Source of the DNA: Eriocheir sinensis
Taxonomy: Eukaryota; Arthropoda; Malacostraca; Decapoda; Varunidae
Direction of reading: 5' to 3'
NCBI RefSeq assembly: GCF_024679095.1
Contig: NC_066522.1
Coordinates: 5,193,874 to 5,257,873 of the forward strand
DNA length: 64,000 nucleotides
The position numbers and the translations under genes are program-made. The stretch's first letter is position 1, and the number at the start of each line of letters is the position of its first letter. Shown here piece by piece: positions 43,099 through 54,960 of this stretch. A model generated the notes under the pieces. The model was not told the DNA's origin. It did no database searches and saw only the letters and a list, made by a program, of their open reading frames with translations.

Positions 43099-46000
43099 CG
43101 TTTTTTTTTTACAGCACAGAGAGCAACCCAAGGGCAACAAAAAGAAAATGTAGAACAAAACAAGCCCGCTAACTGTTGCTCCCATACAGTGAAAAGTATT
43201 GAGTAGCCAAAAGAGAGGTCAATATCTGATGGACAGGTGTCATGATACACTCTTCTTGAAAGAAGTCAATTCATAGGCAGGAGGAAATACAGACGAAGGA
43301 GAGCTGTTTCAGAGTTTACCAGTGAAGGGGATGAAAGAATGGAGATGGTGGTTAACTCTTACATAAGGAGTTTGGAGAGTATAGGGATAAGCTTGAGTAG
43401 AAAGTCGTGTGCAGCGGGGCCGCGGGAGGGGGGAGGCATTTAGTTAGCAAGTTTAGAAGAGCAGTCAGCATGAAAATATCGATAGATGATAGCAAGAGAT
43501 GCAACATGGTGACGTAATTTAAGAGATGGAAAGCTGCCAGTAAGAAGAGGGGAGGTGATGAGACGAAGAGCCTTAGCTTCCACTCTGTCCAAGAGAGCTG
43601 TGTGAGTGGAGCCCCCCCACACATGAGATGTATACTCCATACGAGGGCGAAGAATACCCTTATATATGGAAATAATCTGTGCGTGGGAGAAAAACTGGCG
43701 GAGACAATAAAGAACGCCCAACCTCGAGGAAGCTGATTTAGTGAGAGAGGAGGTGTGACAGACCGAGGATGTTTAGTGTTGAAGAAGGTGACAGCTGAGT
43801 GTTGTCAAAGAATAGGGGATAAGTGTTTGAAAGATTATGTCGAGTTGATAGGTGGAGAAATTGGGTTTTTGAGGCATTGAAGGACACAAGGTTCCTTTTA
43901 CCCCAATCGGAAATGATAGCAAGGTCTGAGGTTAAGCGTTCTGCCGCCTCCAGTCTGGAGTCTTGCAATTCTTGTTGAGAGGGTCTTCTGTTGAAAGAAG
44001 TTGAATAATGCAGAGTTGAGTCGTCAGCGTATAAATGGATAGGACAGTTTGTTATGGAAAGATCATTGATAAATATCAAGAAGAAAGTGAGTGATAGGAC
44101 AGAGCCCTGTGGGACACCACTGTTGATAGGTTTAGGGGAAGAACATTGACCGTCTACCACAGCACAGATAGAACAGCCGGAAAGGAAACTGGACATAACG
44201 GAACAGAGAAAAGGATAGAATCCGAATGAGGGCAGTTTAGAAAGCAAAGAGTTGTACCAGACTCTATCGAAAGCTTTCGATATGTCTAGCGCAACTGATA
44301 AAGTTTCACCGAAACGGCTAAGAGAGGATGACCAAGAATCAGTTAAGAGAGCAAGAAGATGGCCAGTAGAACGCCTCTTGCGGAACCCATATTGGCAATC
44401 AGATAGATTCTGATAGAAGATCAGAAATGGTAAGGTGCATTTGAATCTTCCGGTTAAAGATTGATTTAAAAAATTAAGATAGACAGGAAAGTAAAGGTAT
44501 AGGGCGGTAGTTTGAGGGATTGGAACGGTCACCCTTCTTAGGCACAGGCTATATGAAGGCGTACTTCCAGCAGGAGGGAAAGGTAGATGTTGACAGGCAG
44601 AGGTGAAAGAGTTTGACCAGGCAGGGTGTCAGCACGGAAGCACAGTTTTTAAGGACAATACGAGGCACTCCATCAGGTCCATAAGCCTTCTGAGAGTTGA
44701 GGCCAGAGAGGGCAGAGAAAACATCATTCTTAAGAATCTTAATAACAGGCATAAAGGAGTCAGAGGGGGGATGAGTAGGAGTATACCCAGAATCGTCCAG
44801 AGTGGAGTTTTTACAGAAAATTTGAGCAAAGAGCTCAGCCTTATAGATAGATAAGGCGGCGGTGCTGCCGTCAGGGTTAAGGAGAGGAGGGAAAGATGAA
44901 GAAGTGAGGTTGGAGGAGATATTTTTTGGCTAGGTGCCAGAAGTCTCTGGAGGAATTAGAAAAAAAGCAAGGTTTTGACATTTCCTATGGATGAAAGAGC
45001 TTTTGGTAAGTCGAAGAATTGATTTGGCAAGATTCCGGGCGGAAATGTAAAGATCATGGTTAACAGGTGTTCGTTGGCTCTGGTACCTCTTGTGAGCTGC
45101 CTCTCTTACTTTGATAGCACGATAACAAGCATGATTAAACCAAGGCTTTTATGCATGAGGAATAGAGAAAGTACGTGGAATGTGTGCCTCCATTCCAGAG
45201 ACAATCACCTCTGTGATGCGCAGGGCATACACAGAAGGGTCTCTCTCCTGGAAGCAGTAATCATTCCATGAGAAATCGAAAAAGTACATCGTCAGGGTGT
45301 CCTACCGAGCGAAAGCAAGATGCCAGAAGCATCGCCTCTTCGGTGCGTCCAGAGGCTGTACAGGAGCGATAGGACAGGATACAGAAGTAAGGTTGTGATC
45401 AGAGGAGCCCAACAGAGATAACTGTTTGATATAGTAAGCAGAAGGGTTAGAGGTAAGGAAGAGGTCTAGTATCTTGGGCCTATCTCCAAGACGGTCGGGA
45501 ATACGTGTTGGGTGCTGAACCAACTGCTCAAGATGAGCCGGGCACACACAGAGGGGTCTCTCTCCTGGAAGCAATAATCATTCCATGGGGAATCGGAAAA
45601 GTACATCTTCAGGGCGTCCCACCGAGCGGAAGCAAAATGCCAGAAGCATCGCCTCTTCGGTGGGTCCAGAGGCTGTACAGGAACGATAGGACAAGATACA
45701 GAAATAAGGTTGTGATCAGAGCTAGGAGCCCAACAAAGAGAACAGTTTGATATAGTAAGCAGAAGGGTTAGAGGTAAGGAAGAGGTCTAGTATGTTGTGC
45801 CTGTCTCCAAGACGGTCGGGAATACGTGTAGGGTGCTGAACCAACTGCTCTAGATCATTGAGGAGAGCAAAGTTGTAGGCTTGTTCACCATTCTGGTCAG
45901 TGAAAGAGGATGAAAGCCAAAGCTGGTGGTAAAAATTGAAATCTCCTAAGATGAGATTTCGCGAAGGGAGAGTGGCTCAAAATGTGCTCCACTTTAGAGT

Positions 46001-46745
46001 TCAAGTAGTCAAAGAATTTTACATAGTTAGTAGAGTTAGGTGGGAGATAAACAGCAAAGATGTTTTTAGTAATAGAATGACAATGAAGTCTTAGCCAGAT
46101 GGTGGAAAACTCTGAAGAGTCAAGGTCGTGGGCACGAGAACAAGTGATGTCGTATCGTACGTAGACGCAGCATCCAATTTTGGATTGAAATTTAGGATAG
46201 AGATAGTAGGAGGGAACAGAGTAGAGATTGCTGTCAGTAGCCTCAGAAACCTGTGTTTCGGTGAGGAAGAGAAGGTGAGGCTTAGAGGAGGAGAGATGGT
46301 GTTCCACAGAATGAAAATTAGAGCGAAGACCGCGAATGTTGCAGAAGTTAATAAAGAGAAAGTTGGAAGAGGTATCAAGACACCTCTTGGGTCGAAGGCC
46401 GAAAGTGGAGTCCGCTCTGGGGGCATTTGTCGTCCCCCCCCACCCCCCTTAGACGGGGACACCGAGGCATTATTATATTGAACTGCCATTTTTAATTTTG
46501 AGAAAATTTTGAAGAAGTGGTGTGTGTGTAGCGTGTATGTAGTGTGCTGTGGAAATTAGGAGAATCTGTCTTTAGAGAGCATGCTGAACTACTCTCTGGT
46601 GTAGATGAGACAATAGTGAAACGGAAAGTGAGGACACAGGAAGGGTCTTTGGAGAACCTGCAGGACCCTCCTCGCTTCCCGTATATACCTCACCGGGAGT
46701 GGCTTGCGCCCGTTTCGGTAGGTGTCTCCCTACCTACTCCCTGAA
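43099..46745 (-). mobile_element. Jockey-like LINE, near full length (J4)
   Basis: Read from the right: 5' UTR 46745-46490 (matching J2), then the probable ORF start MAVQYNNASVSPSKGGGGG, endonuclease motifs [50 protein letters not shown] and LGSSDHNL, then reverse transcriptase motifs [67 protein letters not shown] and YADDSTLHYS. It ends in the poly(T) at 43099-43110. It carries a roughly 310-bp internal tandem duplication in the endonuclease region (about 45235-45545 and 45550-45860) and several frame shifts. Confidence 0.88.
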
Positions 46746-47357
46746 GTTGGGGACGTTAAGATGCTGTGCATGTTGTCTCAATGCTGAATGACGGCATTAC
46801 GGGCACCGTAAAGACCCGTTCACACTGAGCCACGACAACCCAGCGACTTTTGTGAGAAGTCGGGTGCCACGCTCCAAGAATGGGGGGATTTTTTTTTTTT
46901 TTTTTGTGGCGTCTTGGTGTCGATTAGTACGGTTGTCGCCTGTCTGGGACATTCGGCCAACTATACCTTGTTCACTTAAGCTAGATTCCTGGCGCCTAGG
47001 CCGGTTAGAAATGTTGCAGCTGATTGGCTGCACCGCTCTCCCGCTAACACTCATGTCGGACCACATCTTGCATGCTCTAGTGAGACATGTTTCTATATTA
47101 TATGCCATAGCTCACCTCACATACGAGATAGCCAGTTTTGGTTGACACCATGAGACTCAGCAGTGACTGTAGAATCAAGATGTATTTAAAAAAATCGACA
47201 AAACAAAATAAGAAAATGGTATTACGGTGAGTTGAACCGTGAAGATGTTAAATAAATGTTTATAACATGTTTTACTTATGCTCGCTGTTTTCAACAGTTG
47301 TTCATTGACTGCAGAAATATATTATCACGTTACGGAGGAAAATCTCTCGCGCCCGAC

Positions 47358-47583
47358 CCTTTCACATCAACACCCAAGACCTCGTGTACCCTAGAGTCCT
47401 GAGTTGTGGTGACCCAGAGTCGACACAGCGTGAAGGGGGGCTTAAATCTTAAGCCCCCTTCACTCTGTGCCGACTCCGGGCCACGACAATCCAGACTTAA
47501 GCCCCCTTCACGTTGTGTCGAGTCTGGGCAACGACAACCCATGACTCTAGGATACACGAGGTCTTGGGTGTTGATGTGAAGAG
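47358..47583. mobile_element. Fold-back (hairpin) element
   Basis: Arms of about 90-110 bp are near-perfect inverted copies: TTCACATCAACACCCAAGAC on the left and GTCTTGGGTGTTGATGTGAA on the right, with 'cgacacagcgtgaaggggg' near the centre. Inside are two further 'ttaagcccccttcac' boxes. As single strand or RNA it would fold into a long hairpin. Confidence 0.75.
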
Positions 47584-47599
47584 GTCGCAAATGTCCTGA

Positions 47600-48740
47600 A
47601 AACGGTCTAGAAACGGTCGCCAGATGCGTCGGGAGGGGAGCATGGGGTCGTGAGGGTTAACGCGAAAAAGTATTCCATGCTAAACTTCACGACAAGAGTC
47701 GGCAACTGTCTGGACCAACGGTCATTTCCATTTGAGGTCTGAGGGAGGTCGGGGACAGTCGTCAGGACTGTCTCCTACAGTCTTAGCTTGTCTCGAGACA
47801 GTCGTGAAGACTATCGGGGCCATTTTCTAAATTTTGACCACTTCCTGTTGGCACAGTCGTCGGTGCCGACTGCCGACTACTTAAAAATAATGAGCGACTG
47901 TCGTGACAACAGTCTTCGTCTAATGAAGGACGTTCATGACGACTGTAGGCTTATGGATATTGGCTAACACTTTTCGGGATGTTGGTGGGATACTGACTGC
48001 CAACAAGCTGGGAGCATGTCCCAAGGCTACATGTATATATTTTTAGACGGCGACCCTCCGCCGACCCAAAAAAAATTCTCGCTGGATGTGGAGTCCTCTT
48101 CCTCCATTTCGGCCATTAATTTGTAAAAATGTCATACTGCGTCCTGTGCAGCAGGCAGGGACGAGTCCACATGCGTGGCTTTAGCCTTTTCTTCTTCTTG
48201 CTCATTCTCCTACGGACCTTGAATACCTTTACTGCGTCCATCAAGAGATTTTTATTTTCATTTTGCAATCGCAAGCACAACAACAACTTCTGAGCATGGC
48301 TACATTTCACTGGCACAAATATGGGAGCCACCACAGTACGCACGCACTACTGGTGCCTCTCTCAGGGGTTGAATGGCACAACGGAAAGTCGCGGCCATTA
48401 TATATACCCCATGACCCATGAAAAGGAGAGCGCTGGGCAGATGTCTGCGGCAAAAATATCCTTTTAAAACATGGGTTGACTTCGGCGACAGCTGGCAAAG
48501 CTGCCGCCAAGACAGCGGGAAGACCGCAGCAAAGACCGTCGGCTAACTTCTTGGTAACTGTCGGCCAGCTGGTCAGCCAACAAGTTCACAGACAGTCTTG
48601 CCGAGAGTCGGCGACCGTCTGCAAGACTGTCGTCAAGATCGTCTGCGACTGTCGGTTAATCCGTCGGCAGAGTCGTGGTTGTCGTAAACATGGCACCATA
48701 TCAAAAAAATGACCGTTGAGATTCGTCTTGAGACTAATTG
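47600..48740. other. GTC/GACTGTCG-rich block, unassigned
   Basis: Dense gtcgg, actgtc and gacagtcgt motifs in both orientations, like the interior of the Harbinger-like elements at 1-252 and 39494-40607. No coding frame is recognised. Probably another non-autonomous DNA element, but I cannot find its ends. Confidence 0.4.
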
Positions 48741-48748
48741 CTAGCTAG

Positions 48749-49127
48749 GGTAGGCGGTGGCCGAAGTGATAGCGTACTGGACCCACATTCGCCGCGTGAT
48801 GGACGACGCGGGTTCGAATCCTCACGCTACCACTCGGATTTTTCAGTCACCGCCGAGTGGCTTAAAACTCCTGAAGACCACCCATCAACCCGGACTCTAG
48901 AGGAAGCCGTCCAAGCGAATCAAGAACGAGTTCCGGGGGACAGCATGAGCCAACGCAAGATGGCGCCACTATAAACACTCGCCTGCGCCAGAACGGGCTG
49001 GGCCGACCATCAGGCCCCACCTGGAAGAAGCCTTGGGCCGACCATCAGGCCCCACCGGGAAGATGCCTACCGGCGCAATAGGCAACAACGTAAAAAAAAA
49101 AATAAAAAAAAAAATAAAAATAAAAAA
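48749..49127 (+). mobile_element. tRNA-derived SINE (family A), full length
   Basis: A box GGCGGTGGCCGAAGTGATAGCG and B box GCGGGTTCGAATCCTC form a pol III promoter. The body follows the family and the tail is poly(A) broken by single T (aaaaaataaaaa). 'gggccgaccatcaggcccca' is duplicated inside the body, about 34 bp apart. Confidence 0.85.
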
Positions 49128-49414
49128 GTCGCCGACATGCTAGCAACTTGATGGCCGAATGCCCCAGACAAGTGACAACACTCGACAATCATACTATTAT
49201 AGCTGACACCAGGACACCAAAAAAACTTCCCCCATTTTTGGAGCGTGGGAGCCGACCTATCACACACAAACATCGCTGGGTTTGTCGTGGCCCAAAATCG
49301 GCACAGAGTGAAAGGGGCCTTATGGAGCTTAATATAACTTGAAGACATACATTAATCTTAATGAAATGACCATAATAGACTGAATCTTATATTACTGTCA
49401 TCACTGGTATAGTA

Positions 49415-49700
49415 GGGGTCCGTGATGCAGTGGTTAGCGCGCCTAGCTCCGAATCCGGGTTTCATTCCGGCCCGGATTCTCTTTCTCGAGCTGGTCGATA
49501 AAGAGGTACCTGGAGAAACCTGGGAAAGGTAAACTGGTAAACTGAGGCCATCGTTATGTCGCACTTGCGCTGTGTCCCGGGATAATGGGATCTTCCCCAG
49601 CACAGTCTCACGAGCCAATGACACGGAGAAGAGCATCGAGGCCACGAGTAGCTATAACGTATGCCCATAGCTTTACCTTTATTGGTACAGTAGTAGTAAT
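49415..49700 (+). mobile_element. tRNA-derived SINE (family B)
   Basis: Head GTCCGTGATGCAGTGGTTAGCG; body 'agctggtcgataaagaggta' and 'cctggagaaacctgggaaag'; it runs on to 'gcccatagctttacctttat'. Followed by AT-rich triplet arrays. Confidence 0.7.
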
Positions 49701-50128
<428 letters not shown>

Positions 50129-51029
50129 GAGCCTATGATGGGTAAGAAGAACCCATTACCCCAGGACACTGGAGTAGGGTAACACCTGGGTTACTACAGT
50201 TTCCCTTCCCAGGTTTCTCCAGGTACCCATATATCGACCAGCCCGAAATGGAGAATGATCAGCTGGGTGACCAAGAGCAGGAATGAAGCAGATATGGCGC
50301 CACTATAAAACATTTGCCAGCGCTACTAATGAGGGAGGGGTGGGGTGGGGAGGAGTTGATCAACAAGCCCCATCATGAGTACCTACCGGAGTTATATGCA
50401 AACGCAAGAAAGAAGTAGTAGCAGCAGCAACAACAACCGGGGGTCCAGTTTCCGACTGAAGTGCCAGCCCCCACGAGGAGAGAATGGAGGAGGGGAGAAC
50501 CCAGGAGGCAGACAATGTATGGAGGCTCTGAAGGTTCCCACTACGCCTGTGGTGTAAGAGAGTGACTTAAAACTGCACCAGCACCCCGGTCATAACTTTT
50601 ACTGGTTTCACAAATTGTTGTTTGGTGGAAGCGAGTGTTCTATGCGTAGGAGGGTTCACGGATAGAAAGTCATCCGGCCAGGGTTTGTATTGACCAGAAC
50701 ACACCTCATCATCCACAAGGACCTTACATATATGAGGTGAATTTTGTTTGTGTATGTGTTTGTTGTGTAGTTGTTTGTTTAGTTTATCAGATGTGGGTGG
50801 TGTAAGTAAAGGTCAAAATGACAAACAAGAGAACGTGGACGGACAGACAGTCAAAAATAAAAACAGTAAGAGATAAACAATTAGACGCACAAGAAACAAT
50901 AGACAAGGAGAGCGAACGAAACATTGATGAAAAAAAAGAATGAACAATGAGTCTAAATTGAGTCCTTTCATTTTTTCTGTGGAATTTAAAGGCAGCTGCT
51001 TGAGCGGTGGCTGCTACACAACAACAGCA
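50129..51029. other. Intron with reversed SINE fragment
   Basis: 50155-50345 resembles SINE sequence (ttctccaggtacccatatat, then 'atggcgccactataaaacat'). 50346-51029 is unassigned. A short poly(A) with gaaac repeats lies near 50860-50940. Confidence 0.45.
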
Positions 51030-51045
51030 GCAGCAGCAGCAGTAA

Positions 51046-51092
<47 letters not shown>

Positions 51093-51158
51093 TCAGTAGT
51101 AGTAGTAGTAAAAATAGTAATAGTAGTATAAGTATTAGCAGACGTATTATTATTATCA

Positions 51159-51207
<49 letters not shown>

Positions 51208-51281
51208 GTAGTAGTAGTAGTAGTAGTAGTAGTAGAAGTAGTAGTAGTAGTGGCATCATCATCATCATCAGCAGCAGCAGC

Positions 51282-51312
<31 letters not shown>

Positions 51313-51330
51313 ATAGTAGCAGCAGCAATA
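51030..51330. repeat. (AGC)n, (AGT)n and (ATT)n arrays
   Basis: Triplet runs: GCA 51020-51041, AGT about 51045-51130, ATT about 51146-51207, AGT/ATC/AGC to 51330. It ends about 145 bp before exon 11. Confidence 0.93.
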
Positions 51331-51473
51331 ATAGGTGTGCACATCCAATGAGAGCCACATCAGTCGACAGCTAAAGCAGTGACAACAGTGACAGCATTAA
51401 TACATTACTCATGAAGGCGAGTAGTAGTAGGGCATGTGGCTCACCGCCGGTGCGTGATCACCGTGGTCCACAG

Positions 51474-51640
51474 GTACAGCTGGTGGAGGGGCCCCGAGGC
51501 GCTGCAGGGCGAGGGGCCGGACGACGAGGGAGGCCAACTGAGGCTGCCTCGCACCTCCCGCCGACTCTCGGGGAACTACACGGTCATTGCCACCACCGCC
51601 CATGCCGCCATCAACTCGTCCTTCTTCATCAACGTGCAAT
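51474..51640 (+). CDS. Nephrin-like protein, second half of cysteine-less Ig (spacer)
   Basis: Reads YSWWRGPEALQGEGPDDEGG, then LRLPRTSRRLSGNYTVIATT and INSSFFINVQ. The SGNYTVIATTAH segment aligns with the usual D-x-G-x-Y-x-C-x-A-x-N, but valine stands where cysteine should be. As the first cysteine is also missing, the domain lacks the whole disulfide. The tryptophan core (YSWW) is kept. NYT and NSS are N-glycosylation sequons. The acceptor is TCCACAG|G (phase 2) and the donor CAAT|GTTAGT (phase 1, a weaker donor). Confidence 0.9.
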
Positions 51641-51998
51641 GTTAGTGAGGCGTTCGTCTCGGGGTGTCATTCTACTGCCACTTTGGGTTGAGGGGGAAGG
51701 GCAAGTAGATGCCTTAGTTTACCGTTCCCATTATTCATATAATCATATAATCTAGTCCTCCGTATACAGAGTTGTAGCGATCCTGAATCCAATGAAAAAT
51801 ACGGATTTCTTCAAAATATATAAATCTCTAGTGGTCAAATGCAAACCATTTCTTCAAACATCTTAAAAGTCGTCTAAAATATACACTTAAATGTTAAAAA
51901 TGGCCAACACCCCAAGAGTGGTGATCAAGGGAAGGGACACTCGACGCCCTTACTTGTTTTGATCATTCGCGCACACAAAATACTTGTGCTGCCCTCAG
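51641..51998. other. Intron, nothing recognised
   Basis: Unassigned AT-rich sequence ending in TGCTGCCCTCAG. Confidence 0.5.
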
Positions 51999-52128
51999 AC
52001 GGCCCCGAGGATCTGCTGGCGGCGAAGCGCGTCACGGTGGACGAAGACAGTGCCGCCACCGTGCTGTGCTCTGCCACCGGGAACCCGCCGCCCAACATAA
52101 CCTGGACCCGGCACGCCGTAGACAGCAG
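51999..52128 (+). CDS. Nephrin-like protein, exon for first half of Ig7
   Basis: Reads GPEDLLAAKRVTVDEDSAAT, VLCSATGNPPPNITWTRHAV. First cysteine, NPPP and core tryptophan are all present; NIT is a sequon. The acceptor is GCCCTCAG|AC (phase 1) and the donor AGCAG|GTGAGG (phase 2). The disulfide returns in this domain after the spacer. Confidence 0.93.
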
Positions 52129-52721
52129 GTGAGGGACGTGGGAGGGAGAGGTGCCTGGCGCCGCTCATGCCTCCCGTACAGCAATACACATGTACACACA
52201 TTTCTGCTGGTAGGCTACTGGGCGTGGGAGGAGATGCAGCTCCGGGTGTCCTCAACCAACAAAATGGGTCACATTATTTACAGTAATACACAGGGGCCTC
52301 ATTATATACAGTAATACACATATACACACATTCCTGCTTGTAGGCTATTGGGGGTGGGAGGAGACGCAGCCGTGGGCGTCCTCTACTAACAATGGGCAGC
52401 ATTATTTTCGGATTTTCGGTTATTTGCAGTGACGTTTTCACCTTATCTTCTGTCATTTCCATCGTGAATAACTTTACATGGTACATAAGGGAATGTTTGT
52501 TGCTTTTATTAACACTATTATCCATAAAACATTCACTCTGGAAAGCACACACACAGTTTGGAAACATCACATAAAAACGGTGAAAAAGAGAAGTTAAAAC
52601 AATACCAAACTATCGACAGTAGCAGCAGGAGCAACACCAACAACAGCAACAACAACAACAACAACAACAATGCTTAGCCAAACATAACGATGTTGCAACA
52701 CTAACAGCATCTCCCCCACAG
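52129..52721. other. Intron with exon-like tandem duplication
   Basis: Two copies (about 52185-52295 and 52315-52410) of 'aatacacat(g/a)tacacaca', 'ttctgct(g/t)gtaggctact' and 'gggaggaga(t/c)gcagc'. The GC-rich part follows a pyrimidine-AG, so it looks exon-like, but no useful frame spans it. 52620-52670 is a CAA-type repeat. Confidence 0.55.
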
Positions 52722-52867
52722 ACCGGAAACTATTTTGGCGACAGGGCTGCGAGAGGCGCGTTTGGTGCTGGAGTGGGCCCGGCAGGAGGACACGGGCCTA
52801 TACCTCTGCTACGCCTCCAACCTCATCGCCTCGCCGACCCCCATCACCACCGCCATTGTGGTAACAC
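52722..52867 (+). CDS. Nephrin-like protein, exon for second half of Ig7
   Basis: Reads PETILATGLREARLVLEWAR, then QEDTGLYLCYASNLIAS with the complete D-T-G-x-Y-x-C motif, and ITTAIVVT as final strand. The acceptor is CCCCCACAG|A (phase 2) and the donor ACAC|GTGAGT (phase 1). Confidence 0.93.
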
Positions 52868-53000
52868 GTGAGTTGGGGTTCACAGGTACACTTAACATCT
52901 TACCTATGCAAGACTGATTATTGAAGCAGATGGGTATGCCATTGACCATGCCTTGTACCCCTAAACCAACGACTGTGGCATGTTTCTGCGTCTCCATCAG

Positions 53001-53188
53001 AGGCTCCAGAGGCCGTATCCAGCGGCACACACTTCGACGAGGCGGAGAGGAGATTCTTTGCGCCCATAAGAGGCAAGGGACTGCTGGAGTGCCGCGTGAG
53101 AGCAGCACCGTCGCCCACTTTCACCTGGACGGCTGGCGACAAGGAAATATTCTCCGACGGCAGGAAATACATCATCCACGTTCCACAG
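53001..53188 (+). CDS. Nephrin-like protein, exon for first half of Ig8
   Basis: Reads APEAVSSGTHFDEAERRFFA, then GKGLLECRVRAAPSPTFTWT with the first cysteine, AAPSP and tryptophan, and FSDGRKYIIHVPQ. The acceptor is CTCCATCAG|AG (phase 1) and the donor CCACAG|GTTAGG (phase 0). The change to phase 0 inside this domain sets it apart from Ig5-Ig7. Confidence 0.9.
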
Positions 53189-53284
53189 GTTAGGCTCCAG
53201 GTCCTTGAGGAGCCACTTTAGGCTTAACCTCCTGATATTTTTCCAAAATATCTTATATGCATTACGTAGTAGCGAGGTTGTGAA

Positions 53285-53408
<124 letters not shown>

Positions 53409-53436
53409 ATAACCCCCGGCCGTGCCGTCCCCCCAG

Positions 53437-53601
53437 CTGGTGGATGAGGTAACGGAGTGGTCTTCGGTGCTGGAGGTGAAGAGCATCACTGTGAGGGACT
53501 ACGTGAACTACACTTGCGCCGCCCACAACTCACAGGGCTCGAACGCCGTCTCCTTCACCCTCACGCCGCCCATCCTGCCCACCGTGCCCAACAACTTCAA
53601 T
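53437..53601 (+). CDS. Nephrin-like protein, exon for second half of Ig8
   Basis: Reads LVDEVTEWSSVLEVKSITVR, then DYVNYTCAAHNSQGSNAVSF with the second cysteine and an NYT sequon, and TLTPPILPTVPNNFN leading into FN3. The acceptor is CGTCCCCCCAG|CT and the donor CAAT|GTAAGG, phase 0 at both ends. Confidence 0.93.
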
Positions 53602-53799
53602 GTAAGGCTTCGTCATGAGTGTTGCGTCCCAGCAAATTTCCTTCACATTTGATCTTAGTTTGCTATATGAAATATCAGTTAACTGTTTGAACAGGGCTTG
53701 TAAGTGTTGTTAGGAGGTTAAGTAAGTGTTAACTCACGTGACCCATTGCTACACGCAACACCCTGCACGCACGCCACACTCACTCCCTGATGCTGGCAG

Positions 53800-53913
53800 G
53801 TGAGCGTACAGTCAGCGAGCTCCGTCGTTGCTACCTGGAGCAGCAACCCTTCGGGGGCCCTGGCAGACGGGTTCCTTCTTCAGTACTACCCGACGGAGGG
53901 CGGCAGTAAGGAG
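53800..53913 (+). CDS. Nephrin-like protein, exon for first half of FN3
   Basis: Reads VSVQSASSVVATWSSNPSGA, then DGFLLQYYPTEGGSKE. This is the A-C strand part of a fibronectin type III domain, with the core W (ATWSS) and the Y-x-x-x-Y/FLLQYY strand. The acceptor is GCTGGCAG|GT and the donor AAGGAG|GTGAGC, phase 0 both sides. Confidence 0.88.
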
Positions 53914-54069
53914 GTGAGCGTCACAACTCTTCTGGTGTGTTGGAGCATTAAACATGCGGTGAATATAATCTTCATACCTTTTGAACAGTCCAACGGTGCC
54001 AACAGTGTCTGCCTCCAAGTTTCTGTAGCCGAGGGTGCTAAGCAATGGCCGTTATTATCGCCGCCACAG

Positions 54070-54214
54070 CTGTTGGACGTCTCGGGGAACAACACGACGC
54101 GGACCATCGTGACGGGCCTCACGCCGGGGGCTGAGTACTCCTTCGCCATCCAGGCGTACAACGACCGGGGCCACTCCAACCACAGCTCCCCGCCCGTCAG
54201 GATCACTATCCTTG
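54070..54214 (+). CDS. Nephrin-like protein, exon for second half of FN3
   Basis: Reads LLDVSGNNTTRTIVTGLTPG, then AEYSFAIQAYNDRGHSNHSS. It has the FN3 hallmark 'L-x-P-x-x-x-Y-x-F-x-I-x-A-x-N-x-x-G'. NNT, NTT and NHS are sequons. The acceptor is CCGCCACAG|CT (phase 0) and the donor CTTG|GTGAGT (phase 1). The only FN3 domain seen, as in nephrins. Confidence 0.93.
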
Positions 54215-54566
54215 GTGAGTGGCACGCCTTGTGCTGCGTGTGTTACTACTGCTTCCCATCAATCATTATTTTATAGCTTCGGTTTGTGTCACCTATGTTT
54301 TCTGGGATAACCTTGGGACAGAGGTGAAATGTTCAAGGAAATATATTATTGTTGCTTGTCACTTGTCGACTCCAGTAAGAAAGAGGAGGCCTGAGGTGTA
54401 AGACGTGATCCCTCACGGACAGCCTGACGAGTGGACTGGAGAGGATGTTTCACTGCAGGCCGAGGCGCAGGACATCTGGTTATGCGAGGGAGTGTTCTTT
54501 ATGTCATGAGTATTTATACCATACACAAACGCGCGCGCGCACACCCACCCATCCACACACACACCC

Positions 54567-54577
<11 letters not shown>
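54215..54577. other. Start of 7.7-kb intron, nothing recognised
   Basis: No repeat family or exon seen up to the (CA)n/(A)n run. Confidence 0.45.
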
Positions 54578-54623
<46 letters not shown>

Positions 54624-54625
54624 AC
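54578..54625. repeat. (CA)n then poly(A)
   Basis: CA run followed by about 23 A. Confidence 0.9.
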
Positions 54626-54960
54626 ACCGCTCCGATAGCTCAGTGGTTAGAGCTCTGCGCCGCCAGGATTTGCATGCAGCCTGGCAGGTGAAGGGCCCTG
54701 CTCAGGCTTAGGAATTTTCCGCTGAGGAGTGGTTACTGACTCCTTTTAGCGAGGGGGATGGTGTGTATGGTGTGTAAAGGTCCGGACAATACCCAAAGAT
54801 CGACTATAATGAGCAAGGCTCTATGGGGTGTATTCAGAGCTGCCAGCCAGCGGGTGTCACCACCGACTACGTCTTTGTGCCCAGGAAACTTGAACCATTC
54901 TTTCAATTATCGTAAATTAACCTGTGTCTCTGGGACTTGTAGCAATTACGTTTCAATACA
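54626..54960 (+). mobile_element. tRNA-derived SINE (family C)
   Basis: The head CTCCGATAGCTCAGTGGTTA is tRNA-like (A box TAGCTCAGTGGTTAGAG). The B box is poor. The body includes 'gggtgtcaccaccgactacg' and 'tctttgtgcccaggaaactt'. An inverted copy of the 3' part lies at 55785-55890. Confidence 0.65.

Larger units (their letters stand above)
46805..49325. mobile_element. DNA transposon with long inverted ends, 2.5 kb
   Basis: 46810-46960 and 49135-49325 are inverted copies: 'cacgacaa(a)cccagcga', 'cccacgctccaa(g/a)aatggggg', 'ggtgtc(c)tggtgtc' and 'ctggg(g/a)cattcggcca' recur in order on opposite strands. The interior has a hairpin element, a GTCG-rich block (47600-48740) and a SINE. No transposase is recognised. 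The exact ends and target duplication are not clear. Confidence 0.6.

Noticed and set aside
54626..54700. tRNA gene
   Set aside because: Good A box but no proper B box or acceptor stem pairing; it continues into a SINE body. The heads at 1858, 2798, 48749, 49415 and 30228 (minus) were rejected for the same reason.
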